Virus record (IMG/VR): IMGVR_UViG_3300021960_008509
Location: 1-52,689 of that record
Source of the DNA: a virus
Length of the DNA stretch: 52,689 bases
Direction: 5' to 3' (one strand)
The position numbers and the translations under genes were made by a program. Below are positions 23,643 to 31,488 of this stretch, piece after piece (position 1 is the first letter of the stretch; each line of letters opens with the position of its first letter). The notes beneath the pieces are model-generated. The model was not told the origin of the DNA. It saw only the letters and a list, made by a program, of their open reading frames with translations, and ran no database searches.

Positions 23643-24254
23643 ATGGCAACTTATCTAGAACTAGGTGCTAATCGAAAGCGAGCACTGAACTGGGACGCAG
23701 TAAATATTTCCAGCAACTATGGTGATAAAGGTATCATTCTTCAAGATCTCACTGAGTTACCGATTCGAGGTTGTCCTGGGAATTTCTATGATGGTGTGTA
23801 TTCAGAACATTTCATCGAACACTTCTACCGCTATCAAGGCGTAAATCTATTCAAAGAGGCCTATCGAGTGTTAAAACCAGGTGGCAAGATTCGCACTGTA
23901 TGGCCGTCATATGATTACGTTGAGTATTTGGTGAGCGATGAAGATTTGTCAAACGATCCTTTTGTACAGCACTACTATCAACGGTACTGTGTTCAAGAAA
24001 GGTTTCAGGCAAAAGGGCACGAACGAAAGCGCCCACAAGAACAAGTTGCTCTTGGTTTGTTGCATCAGAAAGGCGAGCACCTTTATTTGTGGCGTGTCGA
24101 AGAGATGAAAGAGACTCTGACGGCTCTGGGTTTCGACAACGTGAAAGAGTGCCAATACGGGAAGAGTTCTGTTACTGGTTTCAATGGCATCGACTCACCC
24201 GGCGAGATTCGAGCAATGCACAGCACCGTTATAGAAGCAAGTAAACCATGGTAA
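23643..24254 (+). CDS. SAM-dependent methyltransferase (type 11-like)
   Basis: The 203-residue protein starts ATYLELGANRKRALNWDAVN, a pattern seen in small phage methyltransferases, and has DGVYSEHFIEHF near residue 50 and EAYRVLKPGGKIRTVWP near 72, which are the last core motifs of a class I methyltransferase. The N-terminal GxGxG loop is degenerate. The substrate is unknown; sugar or lipid is plausible. It is the first gene after the promoter at 23529. Confidence 0.7.
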   Translation: MATYLELGANRKRALNWDAVNISSNYGDKGIILQDLTELPIRGCPGNFYDGVYSEHFIEHFYRYQGVNLFKEAYRVLKPGGKIRTVWPSYDYVEYLVSDEDLSNDPFVQHYYQRYCVQERFQAKGHERKRPQEQVALGLLHQKGEHLYLWRVEEMKETLTALGFDNVKECQYGKSSVTGFNGIDSPGEIRAMHSTVIEASKPW

Positions 24255-24258
24255 CAAT

Positions 24259-24849
24259 ATGAATGTATTCTATTTAAACAAAGATCCAAAAAAATGTGCA
24301 TCAGAACATAACGATAAACATGTCGTTAAAATGTGTTGTGAATATGCACAACTTATGTCTACCGCACATCGTGTGTTAGATGGTAATGTTTGGTTAGGAG
24401 TCAATTCACGAGGTCATAAACTTAAGCGATGGTTTCTAGAAGACGGAGAATTAAATTCTAGATTGTACAAAGCATCTCATGTCAACCACCCATCTAATAT
24501 ATGGGTAAGAGAATCTATGGCAAACTACGAGTGGTTGTACAAGATGTGGAGACACTTATGTCAAGAATACACTTATCGATACGATAAAGTGCATAAATCT
24601 CAACGAGATTTAGAAAGTATGCTCATTGTACCCCCAATGTTGATTAAAGATGATAAATTTACAGAACCACCTCCAGCAATGGCAGCATTTCCTGAATGTA
24701 TCGTGGAAGGGGATTCAATAACATCTTATCGTAATTATTACTGGGTAGCCAAAAAAGATTTTAGTAAATGGACTAAACGCAAACAACCGGAGTGGTGGAA
24801 TGAACGGGAAAGGATCGAAACCAAGACCCCTGTCTGTGTCACAGAATGA
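24259..24849 (+). CDS. Conserved phage protein of unknown function
   Basis: The 196-residue protein has an unusual set of conserved-looking residues: MNVFYLNKDPKKCASEHNDKHVVKM at the start, broken here as YLNKDP and HNDKHVVK, then YAQLMSTAHR and SYRNYYWVAKKDF near the C-terminus. Proteins of this kind are frequent in marine phages and podoviruses, and a nuclease or glycosylase-like role has been suspected from the His-rich core, but I cannot assign one. The end overlaps the next gene by 50 bases. Confidence 0.6.
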   Translation: MNVFYLNKDPKKCASEHNDKHVVKMCCEYAQLMSTAHRVLDGNVWLGVNSRGHKLKRWFLEDGELNSRLYKASHVNHPSNIWVRESMANYEWLYKMWRHLCQEYTYRYDKVHKSQRDLESMLIVPPMLIKDDKFTEPPPAMAAFPECIVEGDSITSYRNYYWVAKKDFSKWTKRKQPEWWNERERIETKTPVCVTE

Positions 24850-25114
24850 ATTTGATGCACAGTGGGACCTTATCTTTGGAGGTAAAGGTATGAAATATGA
24901 TGAACATAAAACGAAAGTAAACATCAATGAAAAGATATCTTCTCATTGGTCAGAGAACGGCAGGAAAGAAGCAATCGTGATGAAGAGTGAATCGGGTTAT
25001 TCGGTTGAACTGTATGAACAGTCACGTTATATCAGAACGGTGGAATGTTTTGACAAGGCATTAAATTATGCTGAAGATGTTGCAGAGAACTTTTGCTTGG
25101 GGATGCTATCATGA
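24800..25114 (+). CDS. Hypothetical protein with MNGKGSKPRP start
   Basis: The 104-residue protein opens MNGKGSKPRPLSVSQNEFDAQWD, a pattern that recurs in short phage proteins, followed by a separate region (ISSHWSENGRKEAIVMKSESGYSVELYEQ) of probable beta strands. The start is supported by that conserved opening even though it lies 50 bases inside the previous gene. It overlaps the dehydrogenase by four bases. Function unknown. Confidence 0.6.
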   Translation: MNGKGSKPRPLSVSQNEFDAQWDLIFGGKGMKYDEHKTKVNINEKISSHWSENGRKEAIVMKSESGYSVELYEQSRYIRTVECFDKALNYAEDVAENFCLGMLS

Positions 25115-25941
25115 AAATCGTAGTTGCGGGTTATGGTCCAGTAGGACAAGCAGTAGAATGTGCACTCAACAGACATCCATCTGAAGCACTCGATATATAC
25201 ATCGACGATCCGGCAAAAGGTCATACGTATCAGATGAGTCAGGGTCTTTATTCTGCCAACGTGCCTACGGGTATATCCGATCCGGATGCCGTAATCGTTT
25301 GTGTGGCAACACCCATGGGCGAGGAAGATGGGTCCTGCAATACTGATCATGTAGAAGAAGTCTTTATAAAGTATGGTAATCGTAAGACAAAGTTTCTAAT
25401 CAAGAGTGCAGTAGATCCTGTGTGGTTATCTAACTGGGCAAACTCTCATACGAAAGATAGTTTCACATCTTCTCCTGAATTTCTTCGAGGCAGTCATGCC
25501 CACGGTGATCCAGGTCAAGAATTTCTTGGTCAGGAGTTTGCGATTTATGGGGGCAGTGATTGTAGGTACTGGGATGAATTGTTTCGTGCATGTTTACCTA
25601 ACTTAAAGGATGTAAAATATTGTACCCTCGAACAGGCAGCATTCTCTAAATATGTTGAGAACTGTTTCCTTGCCACCAAAGTGACGTTTTTTAATGAGAT
25701 GTATAAAATTTTTAATGATATAGGATTTGAAGGATTTGATCAGATGGTAGATGCAATCACACTTGATCCTCGTATAGGAAGATCCCACACTCAGGTGCCA
25801 GGCCCAGACGGTAAGTTTGGATATGGGGGACATTGTTTTCCAAAAGATATGGCAGCACTTAGAAGTCTTACCCTTTCATCTCCACTCTTGGACGTAGTTG
25901 TAGATATAAACGAGGAAATTAGATGCCAGCAAGAAAAGTAA
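25111..25941 (+). CDS. Short UDP-glucose/GDP-mannose dehydrogenase-like enzyme
   Basis: The start is ATG 25111 (MKIVVAGYGPVGQ), which overlaps the previous stop. The NAD-binding motif is GYGPVG at residues 7-12; SPEFLRGSHAHGD near 122, FSKYVENCFLATKVTFFNE near 180 with the catalytic lysine, and GGHCFPKD near 240 with the catalytic cysteine follow. Family members oxidise UDP-glucose or UDP-ManNAc to uronic acids and are usually 390-440 residues. This one is 276 and lacks the C-terminal nucleotide-sugar domain, which suggests altered activity. Products could feed the 4-epimerase at 8762. Confidence 0.78.
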   Translation: MKIVVAGYGPVGQAVECALNRHPSEALDIYIDDPAKGHTYQMSQGLYSANVPTGISDPDAVIVCVATPMGEEDGSCNTDHVEEVFIKYGNRKTKFLIKSAVDPVWLSNWANSHTKDSFTSSPEFLRGSHAHGDPGQEFLGQEFAIYGGSDCRYWDELFRACLPNLKDVKYCTLEQAAFSKYVENCFLATKVTFFNEMYKIFNDIGFEGFDQMVDAITLDPRIGRSHTQVPGPDGKFGYGGHCFPKDMAALRSLTLSSPLLDVVVDINEEIRCQQEK

Positions 25942-26675
25942 AGACTACGCCCCGAAAAAAACAAGTCTCTTTAATTCCCGAACCTAATTGGGATAGGCTG
26001 AAGAAAGCAAAAAGCGAAGAAGTGAGAGAAAAAGCATTTCGCGAATGTGAAGACTATGTTCATCAGGAAGTTCCTGATCGAGAACAACTTCACTGGTTGA
26101 AAAAATGGTTGCGAGATGAGTCTGGTTGGGATAATGCACATCAAAATAGTGTTACTATACCAGATGTTTTTCTCCTTGCCTATGCTAAATCTGGATGGAA
26201 AGCAATTAAACTGGGTTATATGCCCAATAAGATTAGAGAGAGTCTGACCAAAAATCTCAATCCTTTACTTCAGAATGCGGAAGAACTCAAGAGTAAAAAC
26301 ACTGCGGAACCTCCGATTCATCCTACGGTTTCTTCCCGAGACAAAGAGGATTATTTACATCCCGACAAGGTAAAGAAATGGATTGCCGTATGGAAAGATT
26401 ACCTCCGTGCAAACAAGGTTAATGCTGATTCGAAAGATTCTAAATTACGTATGGATTACCAATCCGCAGAAAATTATATCCACAACATGAACAACTATCT
26501 CCGAAGCGGTATTTGGAGTGATTTGTTCTATGGTGAGAATAGAGAACATCGTACTATGTGGGTTTCTAAATCAATGGCATATGACTCAGAAGGTATGGTC
26601 AAACGAACTATAGGTGTATTTTATCCTGACATCGGATTTGTTTGGGGCAAGGAAGGAGAATTTTATGAATCTTGA
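25923..26675 (+). CDS. Conserved T4-like protein upstream of gp33
   Basis: The 250-residue protein has a basic start (PARKVKTTPRKKQ), a helical centre (DREQLHWLKKWLRDESGW) and a C-terminal MWVSKSMAYDSEGMVKRTIGVFYPDIGFVWG. It lies where T4-like phages keep genes tied to replication and late transcription, but it does not look like the gp59 helicase loader. The function is unknown. It overlaps the dehydrogenase end by 19 bases and gp33 by 11. Confidence 0.55.
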   Translation: MPARKVKTTPRKKQVSLIPEPNWDRLKKAKSEEVREKAFRECEDYVHQEVPDREQLHWLKKWLRDESGWDNAHQNSVTIPDVFLLAYAKSGWKAIKLGYMPNKIRESLTKNLNPLLQNAEELKSKNTAEPPIHPTVSSRDKEDYLHPDKVKKWIAVWKDYLRANKVNADSKDSKLRMDYQSAENYIHNMNNYLRSGIWSDLFYGENREHRTMWVSKSMAYDSEGMVKRTIGVFYPDIGFVWGKEGEFYES

Positions 26676-26907
26676 TGGTTTAATGCTTACTAAACAAAAA
26701 TTTTCGAAGATGGTTGAGAGCGAAGTTATTGCCACTCGCTCCAGTTACGTAGATGCTATTCTTTCCTTATGCGAAAAGTATAACATCGATCCAGAAGACA
26801 TGAAGAGGTATGTTTCACCGGTAATACTTAATAAATTAACTGTTGAAGCAAAAAAGAATAATCTATTAAAAGTTAAACATCATAAAAATGAGTTGACATT
26901 TGATTAG
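26665..26907 (+). CDS. 33: Late-transcription co-activator gp33
   Basis: ATG 26665 is preceded by AAGGAGAA. The 80-residue product resembles T4 gp33: FSKMVESEVIATRSSYVDAI, then LCEKYNIDPEDMKRYVSPVIL and KLTVEAKKNNLLK, which parallel the gp33 segments ending in FIPSGIIEKI and SEAIDENLL. gp33 binds the RNA polymerase flap and couples late promoters to the sliding clamp. This fits the exact TATAAATA late boxes in the window. It lies directly before gp32, as in T4-like phages. Confidence 0.75.
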   Translation: MNLDGLMLTKQKFSKMVESEVIATRSSYVDAILSLCEKYNIDPEDMKRYVSPVILNKLTVEAKKNNLLKVKHHKNELTFD

Positions 26908-26921
26908 ATTTGTGGTACTAT
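26893..26921 (+). promoter_or_regulatory. Sigma70-like promoter for gp32 (TTGACA-N17-TACTAT)
   Basis: TTGACA at 26893-26898 and TACTAT at 26916-26921 are 17 bases apart, matching ten of twelve consensus positions. It overlaps the end of gp33 and starts a leader of about 60 bases before gp32. Confidence 0.68.
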
Positions 26922-26948
26922 ATACTAGTATATTATGAATAATGTGAA

Positions 26949-26981
26949 AATACAATACTCTGTTAATACAATACAATAAGG
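26949..26981 (+). promoter_or_regulatory. A/T-rich leader with AATACAATAC repeats, possible gp32 operator
   Basis: AATACAATAC occurs at 26949-26958 and again at 26965-26974, then AATAAGG leads into the ribosome site. T4 gp32 represses its own mRNA by binding an unstructured A/U-rich leader, so these repeats are a candidate operator. No pseudoknot was identified by eye. Confidence 0.4.
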
Positions 26982-26989
26982 AAAATAAA

Positions 26990-27889
26990 ATGAGTTTTAA
27001 AAACTTAAAGCGCGACCGCGCAAATTCAATCTCCAAACTAGTCGGTGCGGCAAGTGCCACTAATGGATCTGCTGAAAAAAAATCATATGTCGATGATCGC
27101 TTCTGGAAACCTACTGTTGATAAGGCAGGTAACGGTTATGCTGTAATTCGATTCCTCCCTGCGACTGAAGGTAGTGAACTACCATGGGTACGCTTCTGGG
27201 ATCATGGTTTCAAAGGTCCAACCGGACAATGGTATATCGAGAAGTCATTAACTTCTATCGGTCAACAGGATCCAGTATCCGAAGCAAATACCAAACTCTG
27301 GAATTCTGGAGATGAGCGTGACAAGGATATTGCACGTGAACGTAAACGTCGGCTGCATTATGTCTCGAACATTTTAGTTGAATCTGATTCGAGCAACCCT
27401 CAAAACGAAGGTCAGGTCTTTCTGTTTACCTATGGTAAGAAGATCTTTGATAAGGTTATGGATGTCATGCAACCACAGTTTGCTGATGAAGATCCTATCA
27501 ATCCTTTTGATTTCTGGGAAGGAGCATCCTTTAAACTCAAGATTCGTAATGTCGAAGGATATCGTAACTACGACAAATCAGAGTTTGCTAAATCAAGCAC
27601 ACTTTCTGAGAGCGATGAAGAGTTAGAAGAGATCTATGAACGAATCTATGATCTAGGTGAGTTTGAAGATCCGAGTGGTCCCCACTACAAGACATATGAT
27701 GAGTTGTCTCAACGACTTAACATGGTACTTGGTGTTGCACCTTCACGCACAACGTTTAGTGAAACCGCAGACTTTGCTGCTCCGGCAGAACCTAAATCTG
27801 CTCCCGCGCCGACAATGGCAACGGAAGATGCGGATGAAGGTGAGGAGGACACGATGTCTTACTTTGCTAAACTTGCAGCAGAAGATTAA
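26990..27889 (+). CDS. 32: Single-strand DNA binding protein gp32
   Basis: The 299-residue protein follows T4 gp32: a basic start (SFKNLKRDRANSISKL) for cooperativity, the OB-fold core FWKPTVDKAGNGYAVIRFLP near residue 34 and WDHGFKGPTGQWYIE near 68, then an acidic tail (ATEDADEGEED) that recruits replication partners. The three cysteines and histidine of the T4 zinc site are absent from the IEKSLTSIGQQDPVSEANTKLW region, as in cyanophage gp32. It coats single-stranded DNA in replication, recombination and repair. A strong terminator follows. Confidence 0.9.
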   Translation: MSFKNLKRDRANSISKLVGAASATNGSAEKKSYVDDRFWKPTVDKAGNGYAVIRFLPATEGSELPWVRFWDHGFKGPTGQWYIEKSLTSIGQQDPVSEANTKLWNSGDERDKDIARERKRRLHYVSNILVESDSSNPQNEGQVFLFTYGKKIFDKVMDVMQPQFADEDPINPFDFWEGASFKLKIRNVEGYRNYDKSEFAKSSTLSESDEELEEIYERIYDLGEFEDPSGPHYKTYDELSQRLNMVLGVAPSRTTFSETADFAAPAEPKSAPAPTMATEDADEGEEDTMSYFAKLAAED

Positions 27890-27913
27890 GGCGCGAGTTA
27901 TCTCTGCCTTGCT

Positions 27914-27938
27914 AAGGGACCTTCGGGTCCCTTTTTTT
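27914..27938 (+). terminator. Rho-independent terminator after gp32
   Basis: AAGGGACC and GGTCCCTT form an 8-bp stem closed by a TTCG tetraloop (27922-27925), followed by a T run to 27938. It ends the plus-strand transcript between gp32 and the convergent minus-strand tail genes. The other strand has no comparable T run, so it mainly serves gp32. Confidence 0.9.
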
Positions 27939-29301
27939 ATCCCCAATTGTTCTTCTTTCCTTCCCTTTTTGCCGCAGGATCTTCCGCGGCTCCCGCATCA
28001 ACTGTTGTTTGACTATTGGTGGTCACGGTGTTTGTAGAGTTATCTGAAACGTTAGTAGATCCATTTCTCTCTGCATCTCTAAGTGCTTGCTGCTCTTTTC
28101 TAAGTCTTTCCTGTTCTTCTCTTTGTTCGATGCGTTTATTTCGGGCAATGATAGTGGGGTTCTCGTCATCCGGAGTATTGAAGTAATCGAAGATGGCACC
28201 AATTTTATCATCAAACCATGTTGCAATCAGATCAGTAAGTCCTCGGATACCATCTAGTATCATTTCAGTAAACGAAAATTCGTCCAATCTTTTCATGAAA
28301 TTGCCGAGAAAGGTTTCTTCATTGTACGTACCGTCTTCATTGAATGAATCCGGAAAGAATAATTTGGCAACACCTTTGGTAATTAGACCTATTGCACCTA
28401 CTACAAGATCTAGAAGACCCCCAATAAAAGATCCTGATGCCCCTCCAATAAATCCAAATGCTGCTCGAATAGATTTAGACACCCATCCTTCATCCTTTGC
28501 ATCTGCTTGCTCTACACCAAAGATTGCTTCTTTGATCCCATCATAGACAGCCATACCCCATGCCACAACACGAAGCAATGCACTGTTCAAAAACCCCCCG
28601 ACAATTTTTCCTATACGAGAATTCTTTATATAATCTGCAATTTTACCTGCTTGTTCTCCAACCACCGTACCTATCTTCGTAGCAAATGCTCCAATCCTAT
28701 CACCGGCACTGGTCATGAAGGTAGTTAAAGGTTTTAAAAAGTTTTGAACTGCCCAACCCAATCTCATAAATTTAGTCTGAAATTTATTTAAGTTGGACTT
28801 CATCATCTTACCAGTTTCGGGATCTTGCATTGCGCCATTCCATGGAATCCTTTTACCATTGAGGTCAGTCAAACCAAGTTTGTGAGTGATAGCATTTCGA
28901 ATGTTCCGAATGACGTTTCGTATCCTGTCTGAAACCATAGTGCCAATCTTACCAATGTTCATTGCTCCCTTGATCTTGGCAGTCATATCTTTCATACCAA
29001 CAAGACCAAAGTTAGATGCCATGAACCCCGCAATGACGCTTGCCAGAGTAGGAAAAGACATCATGTCTTTCAGACTGCCCCCCAGACTGCTCATACTAGA
29101 TGCAACAGACCCCTTGTCGGTTGCAGTGTCAGGTACATCATTGCCCGTCAATCGATCCTTTCGCATCTGTTCGAAAAACTCATTGAAATTACGATTAATC
29201 TGTTGTAATTCTATATTGTTTTCAGAGGTCAGATTAAGAGTCTGTTCACTGGTTCCCCGTAACGAACCTATCGCACTTGCGAGAACTGCATCGTTAGCCA
29301 T
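27937..29301 (-). CDS. Tail tape-measure protein candidate (gp29-like)
   Basis: The 454-residue protein has an N-terminal helical part (NNIELQQINRNFNEFFEQMRKDR), a long hydrophobic, glycine-rich middle (TLASVIAGFMASNFGLVGM and FIGGASGSFIGGLLDLVVGAIGLI) and a charged coiled-coil-like tail (EQREEQERLRKEQQALRDAE). Membrane-like segments flanked by helices fit a tape measure, and its position right after the gp26/gp51-type chaperone genes is where tape-measure genes lie. T4 gp29 is 590 residues; this would predict a shorter tail. No sequence match with gp29 is claimed. Confidence 0.6.
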   Translation of the reverse strand: MANDAVLASAIGSLRGTSEQTLNLTSENNIELQQINRNFNEFFEQMRKDRLTGNDVPDTATDKGSVASSMSSLGGSLKDMMSFPTLASVIAGFMASNFGLVGMKDMTAKIKGAMNIGKIGTMVSDRIRNVIRNIRNAITHKLGLTDLNGKRIPWNGAMQDPETGKMMKSNLNKFQTKFMRLGWAVQNFLKPLTTFMTSAGDRIGAFATKIGTVVGEQAGKIADYIKNSRIGKIVGGFLNSALLRVVAWGMAVYDGIKEAIFGVEQADAKDEGWVSKSIRAAFGFIGGASGSFIGGLLDLVVGAIGLITKGVAKLFFPDSFNEDGTYNEETFLGNFMKRLDEFSFTEMILDGIRGLTDLIATWFDDKIGAIFDYFNTPDDENPTIIARNKRIEQREEQERLRKEQQALRDAERNGSTNVSDNSTNTVTTNSQTTVDAGAAEDPAAKREGKKNNWG

Positions 29302-29485
29302 TATTTTGTTTCCTTTTCTCGTTCTCTTCTTCTATTTTTTGGTTCAACAGTATGATATAAATTTCCCTCTCCCAAGGCATCATATGATCTAACTCATATA
29401 ATGAAAATTTCTCGTGGTACAACAATTCAAAATTAGTCTTATAATGATTCGCGAGATTATCATGAGAGAGGCATATTAAAAAAAA
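29294..29485 (-). CDS. gp51-like tail/baseplate chaperone frame, read by -1 frameshift from gp26
   Basis: On the minus strand, a 63-codon frame in the -1 phase to gp26 is open only from the T8 run at 29478-29485 onward; a TAG stop lies just before it. It encodes NHYKTNFELLYHEKFSLYEL and MMPWEREIYIILLNQKIEEE, a pattern typical of the short gp51-like proteins after gp26 in T4-like phages. There is no ATG or GTG before the conserved part; only ATA or TTG could start it. The stop overlaps the tape-measure candidate's start. A -1 slip at T_TTT_TTT would fuse it to gp26. Confidence 0.65.
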   Translation of the reverse strand, partial: FFLICLSHDNLANHYKTNFELLYHEKFSLYELDHMMPWEREIYIILLNQKIEEENEKRKQNNG

Positions 29486-30189
29486 CTATTGATTCCTTCT
29501 AGTGTATGTTGGTTCTTTGCACTGCACGATGAGCAATCAAACTTAATATCGTGCTTCAACTTGGGCATCGTGTTAACGAAATCCGATACTAAGGAAAATT
29601 GTTTCGCATTCATCGAGTTAATAAAATCTGTTAACTCTTCGTTAGTACAATCTTCTGCCAGAGTTCTTTCGTCTTCATGAGACACCGCATGAATACATTT
29701 TGTTGCAATACTAAACGTACTTTCGATTTGGTTTTTTTCTAACGCTTCCATATCCAATTCACATATGTCCGTGTAAGAAGGGTATTTCAATTCAACGGTA
29801 GTATCTTCGTTTAACTGTACCGGGTCTTGCCAATCGTTGGGCACCTTTACCGTTAGTTTATCAAGAGCAATCGATACCTCGTTTGGCACTTTACACTCAG
29901 AACAAGGCATAGTCATATCAACACTTTCACCAACACTTTTGGCACGAACCTGAGTGAACATGTATTCTACATCAAAGGTTGTAAGAGAGTTCGGATCAAT
30001 CTTATCTTGTATGCAATTAATAAGTGTGTTCAGAATTGCGCTCATTGCCTGTTTAGTATCTTGTTGTTCTGCCGCAATCATCAATACCTTTTCTTCTTTT
30101 ACCAAATAAGGTCGGTATTTAATCTTTTTCTTACTCGACGGTATTGTCAAATTGTATATGGGTGCATCATTGAGTTTAGGTAATGCCAT
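29476..30189 (-). CDS. 26: Baseplate hub assembly chaperone gp26-like
   Basis: The 237-residue protein starts ALPKLNDAPIYNLTIPSSKK and continues with KYRPYLVKEEKVLMIAAEQQD, a hallmark of the T4 gp26 family. Two CxxC pairs (CSEC near residue 95 and CSSC near 222) could hold zinc. It helps assemble the baseplate hub and is probably not in the finished virion. The gene ends in an eight-base T run that carries a likely -1 frameshift into a gp51-like frame. Confidence 0.82.
   Translation of the reverse strand: MALPKLNDAPIYNLTIPSSKKKIKYRPYLVKEEKVLMIAAEQQDTKQAMSAILNTLINCIQDKIDPNSLTTFDVEYMFTQVRAKSVGESVDMTMPCSECKVPNEVSIALDKLTVKVPNDWQDPVQLNEDTTVELKYPSYTDICELDMEALEKNQIESTFSIATKCIHAVSHEDERTLAEDCTNEELTDFINSMNAKQFSLVSDFVNTMPKLKHDIKFDCSSCSAKNQHTLEGINSFF
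29478..29485 (-). other. Slippery T8 run, probable programmed -1 frameshift site
   Basis: gp26 ends AGT TTT TTT TAA on the minus strand. A -1 slip on T_TTT_TTT moves ribosomes from the terminal TAA into the gp51-like frame. The downstream frame begins exactly here. Confidence 0.6.
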
Positions 30190-30196
30190 ATTGTAA

Positions 30197-30901
30197 TCAT
30201 CCTATTTTAAATTTATCAAATATATCAAATAAACTATCGAGAAATCCCGATGGTTGGTCCGTTGACTGGGTGACCCAATCTTTATATGAAAAGGAAACAT
30301 TAATATCTATTAACCCATCCATATTATCATCAGACATTGTTACTCCGACAACTGCCGCAGGATATGCCTCTAGAATTCTGACTTTGTATGCTACCTTATC
30401 GTTGGTGACAAGATCAAGATCGATCTCTCCCTGCCTAAAGTTGATAGGTCCAATAGTCGGAAGACGATTCTTAATAAATGTAGGTAAAGGTAAATCAAAT
30501 TCTTTCTTGAAAAGAGGTAATCCTACACCTTTTTTTAGAATAGAGATTTCAATATCTCGTACATAATCGTTGTAATAACCTACTTCTCCGGTATCTCGAT
30601 TGACTGCCGAAGCTTGCCATGCATTGAAATATGTCAAGACTGCCGGATCATTCATCACTCGGAAAGTCATCGACAATTCGCCTACTGCTTGACCATGGAC
30701 AATGTTTCTCGTGAACATACCTATTTGTCTTTGGGTAGTGTTTAAGTTACGACCCGGAACAGAAACGTTTTTACAGACAAGGTTTAGTTCTTCAGACCCT
30801 ATCACACTTGAGGGAGGTAGTTTAACGAGGTACAGGTTTCCTCGCATCAACCCTCCACGATTAGTGATAACTCCCATTAATTGATCTATGCTATTGGTCA
30901 T
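30197..30901 (-). CDS. 54: Baseplate-tail tube initiator (gp54-like)
   Basis: The 234-residue protein has the tail-tube type fold pattern: GNLYLVKLPPSS, CKNVSVPGRNLNTTQRQIG near residue 43, GELSMTFRVMNDPAVLTYFNAWQ near 74 and a C-terminal IDINVSFSYKDWVTQ. This matches gp54 and gp19-type tube proteins. I prefer gp54 because it lies with hub genes and gp48 starts the divergent transcript. gp19 cannot be fully excluded. The start is directly beside the stop of the upstream gene. Confidence 0.7.
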   Translation of the reverse strand: MTNSIDQLMGVITNRGGLMRGNLYLVKLPPSSVIGSEELNLVCKNVSVPGRNLNTTQRQIGMFTRNIVHGQAVGELSMTFRVMNDPAVLTYFNAWQASAVNRDTGEVGYYNDYVRDIEISILKKGVGLPLFKKEFDLPLPTFIKNRLPTIGPINFRQGEIDLDLVTNDKVAYKVRILEAYPAAVVGVTMSDDNMDGLIDINVSFSYKDWVTQSTDQPSGFLDSLFDIFDKFKIG

Positions 30902-31483
30902 TTAGATCTTTCCTCTAGAATCTTTCCAAACTTGTTGTTGACTTGCCTGAGAAAATTGTTGGGTTGGTAGAAAGGTGGCAATTTCCCACTCTGGTGCAGG
31001 AACATATGCAAGACTCCCTTCAACTTGTTTCGTTAAGTAGTGCTTAAAACAGGGTTTAAAATATTTCAACTTTGAGGCACGTTTTAAGTATTCGTATGAT
31101 AGTTCGAATCGTGTAGTTTCATCATACTTGTTGTTATTTGTTTGGTCCATCAACCCGTCAAGAAACTTTGCGCGTAGTGTCATCGGAAGATAATGAAGGT
31201 TGAGACCGTAGAATCCTCCTTTAATCGACTCCACAAAAATGATGAGGGGAAAATTATCCCAGTAAGGAAGGGTTGCCTTTGTCTTGGGGTCGTAGAAAAA
31301 CATATACATTCCCCCAACACCACCTCGATTCCGCATGATAATTTCATCTTCTCGCATTAAACTGCGCCTATTTACGCGCATATTCGACACTTTCTTGCGG
31401 AACCAGTCACGAGACTGCCTAGTGCGCGGTGTAATACCAGCACGAAATGCTTCTTGTTCTACTGTTTGAAAGAGATTACTCAT
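30902..31483 (-). CDS. Conserved T4-like virion or packaging protein, unassigned
   Basis: The 193-residue protein has an arginine-rich start (RTRQSRDWFRKKVSNMRVNRR) and a central MYMFFYDPKTKATLPYWDNF near residue 59, FPLIIFVE, and a GFYGLNLHYLP block near 90, then SYEYLKRASKLKYFKPCFKHYL. This pattern recurs in T4-like marine phages next to gp4. An end-protection (gp2-like) role is a possibility I cannot confirm. It sits between gp4 and gp54 and probably acts in head completion or tail assembly. Confidence 0.5.
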   Translation of the reverse strand: MSNLFQTVEQEAFRAGITPRTRQSRDWFRKKVSNMRVNRRSLMREDEIIMRNRGGVGGMYMFFYDPKTKATLPYWDNFPLIIFVESIKGGFYGLNLHYLPMTLRAKFLDGLMDQTNNNKYDETTRFELSYEYLKRASKLKYFKPCFKHYLTKQVEGSLAYVPAPEWEIATFLPTQQFSQASQQQVWKDSRGKI

Positions 31484-31488
31484 AACTG

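Noticed and set aside
28193-29392. Plus-strand frames of 117 and 168 codons opposite the tape-measure candidate
   Set aside because: The minus-strand gene is longer, has a ribosome site and fits between tail genes; the plus frames are low-complexity shadows.
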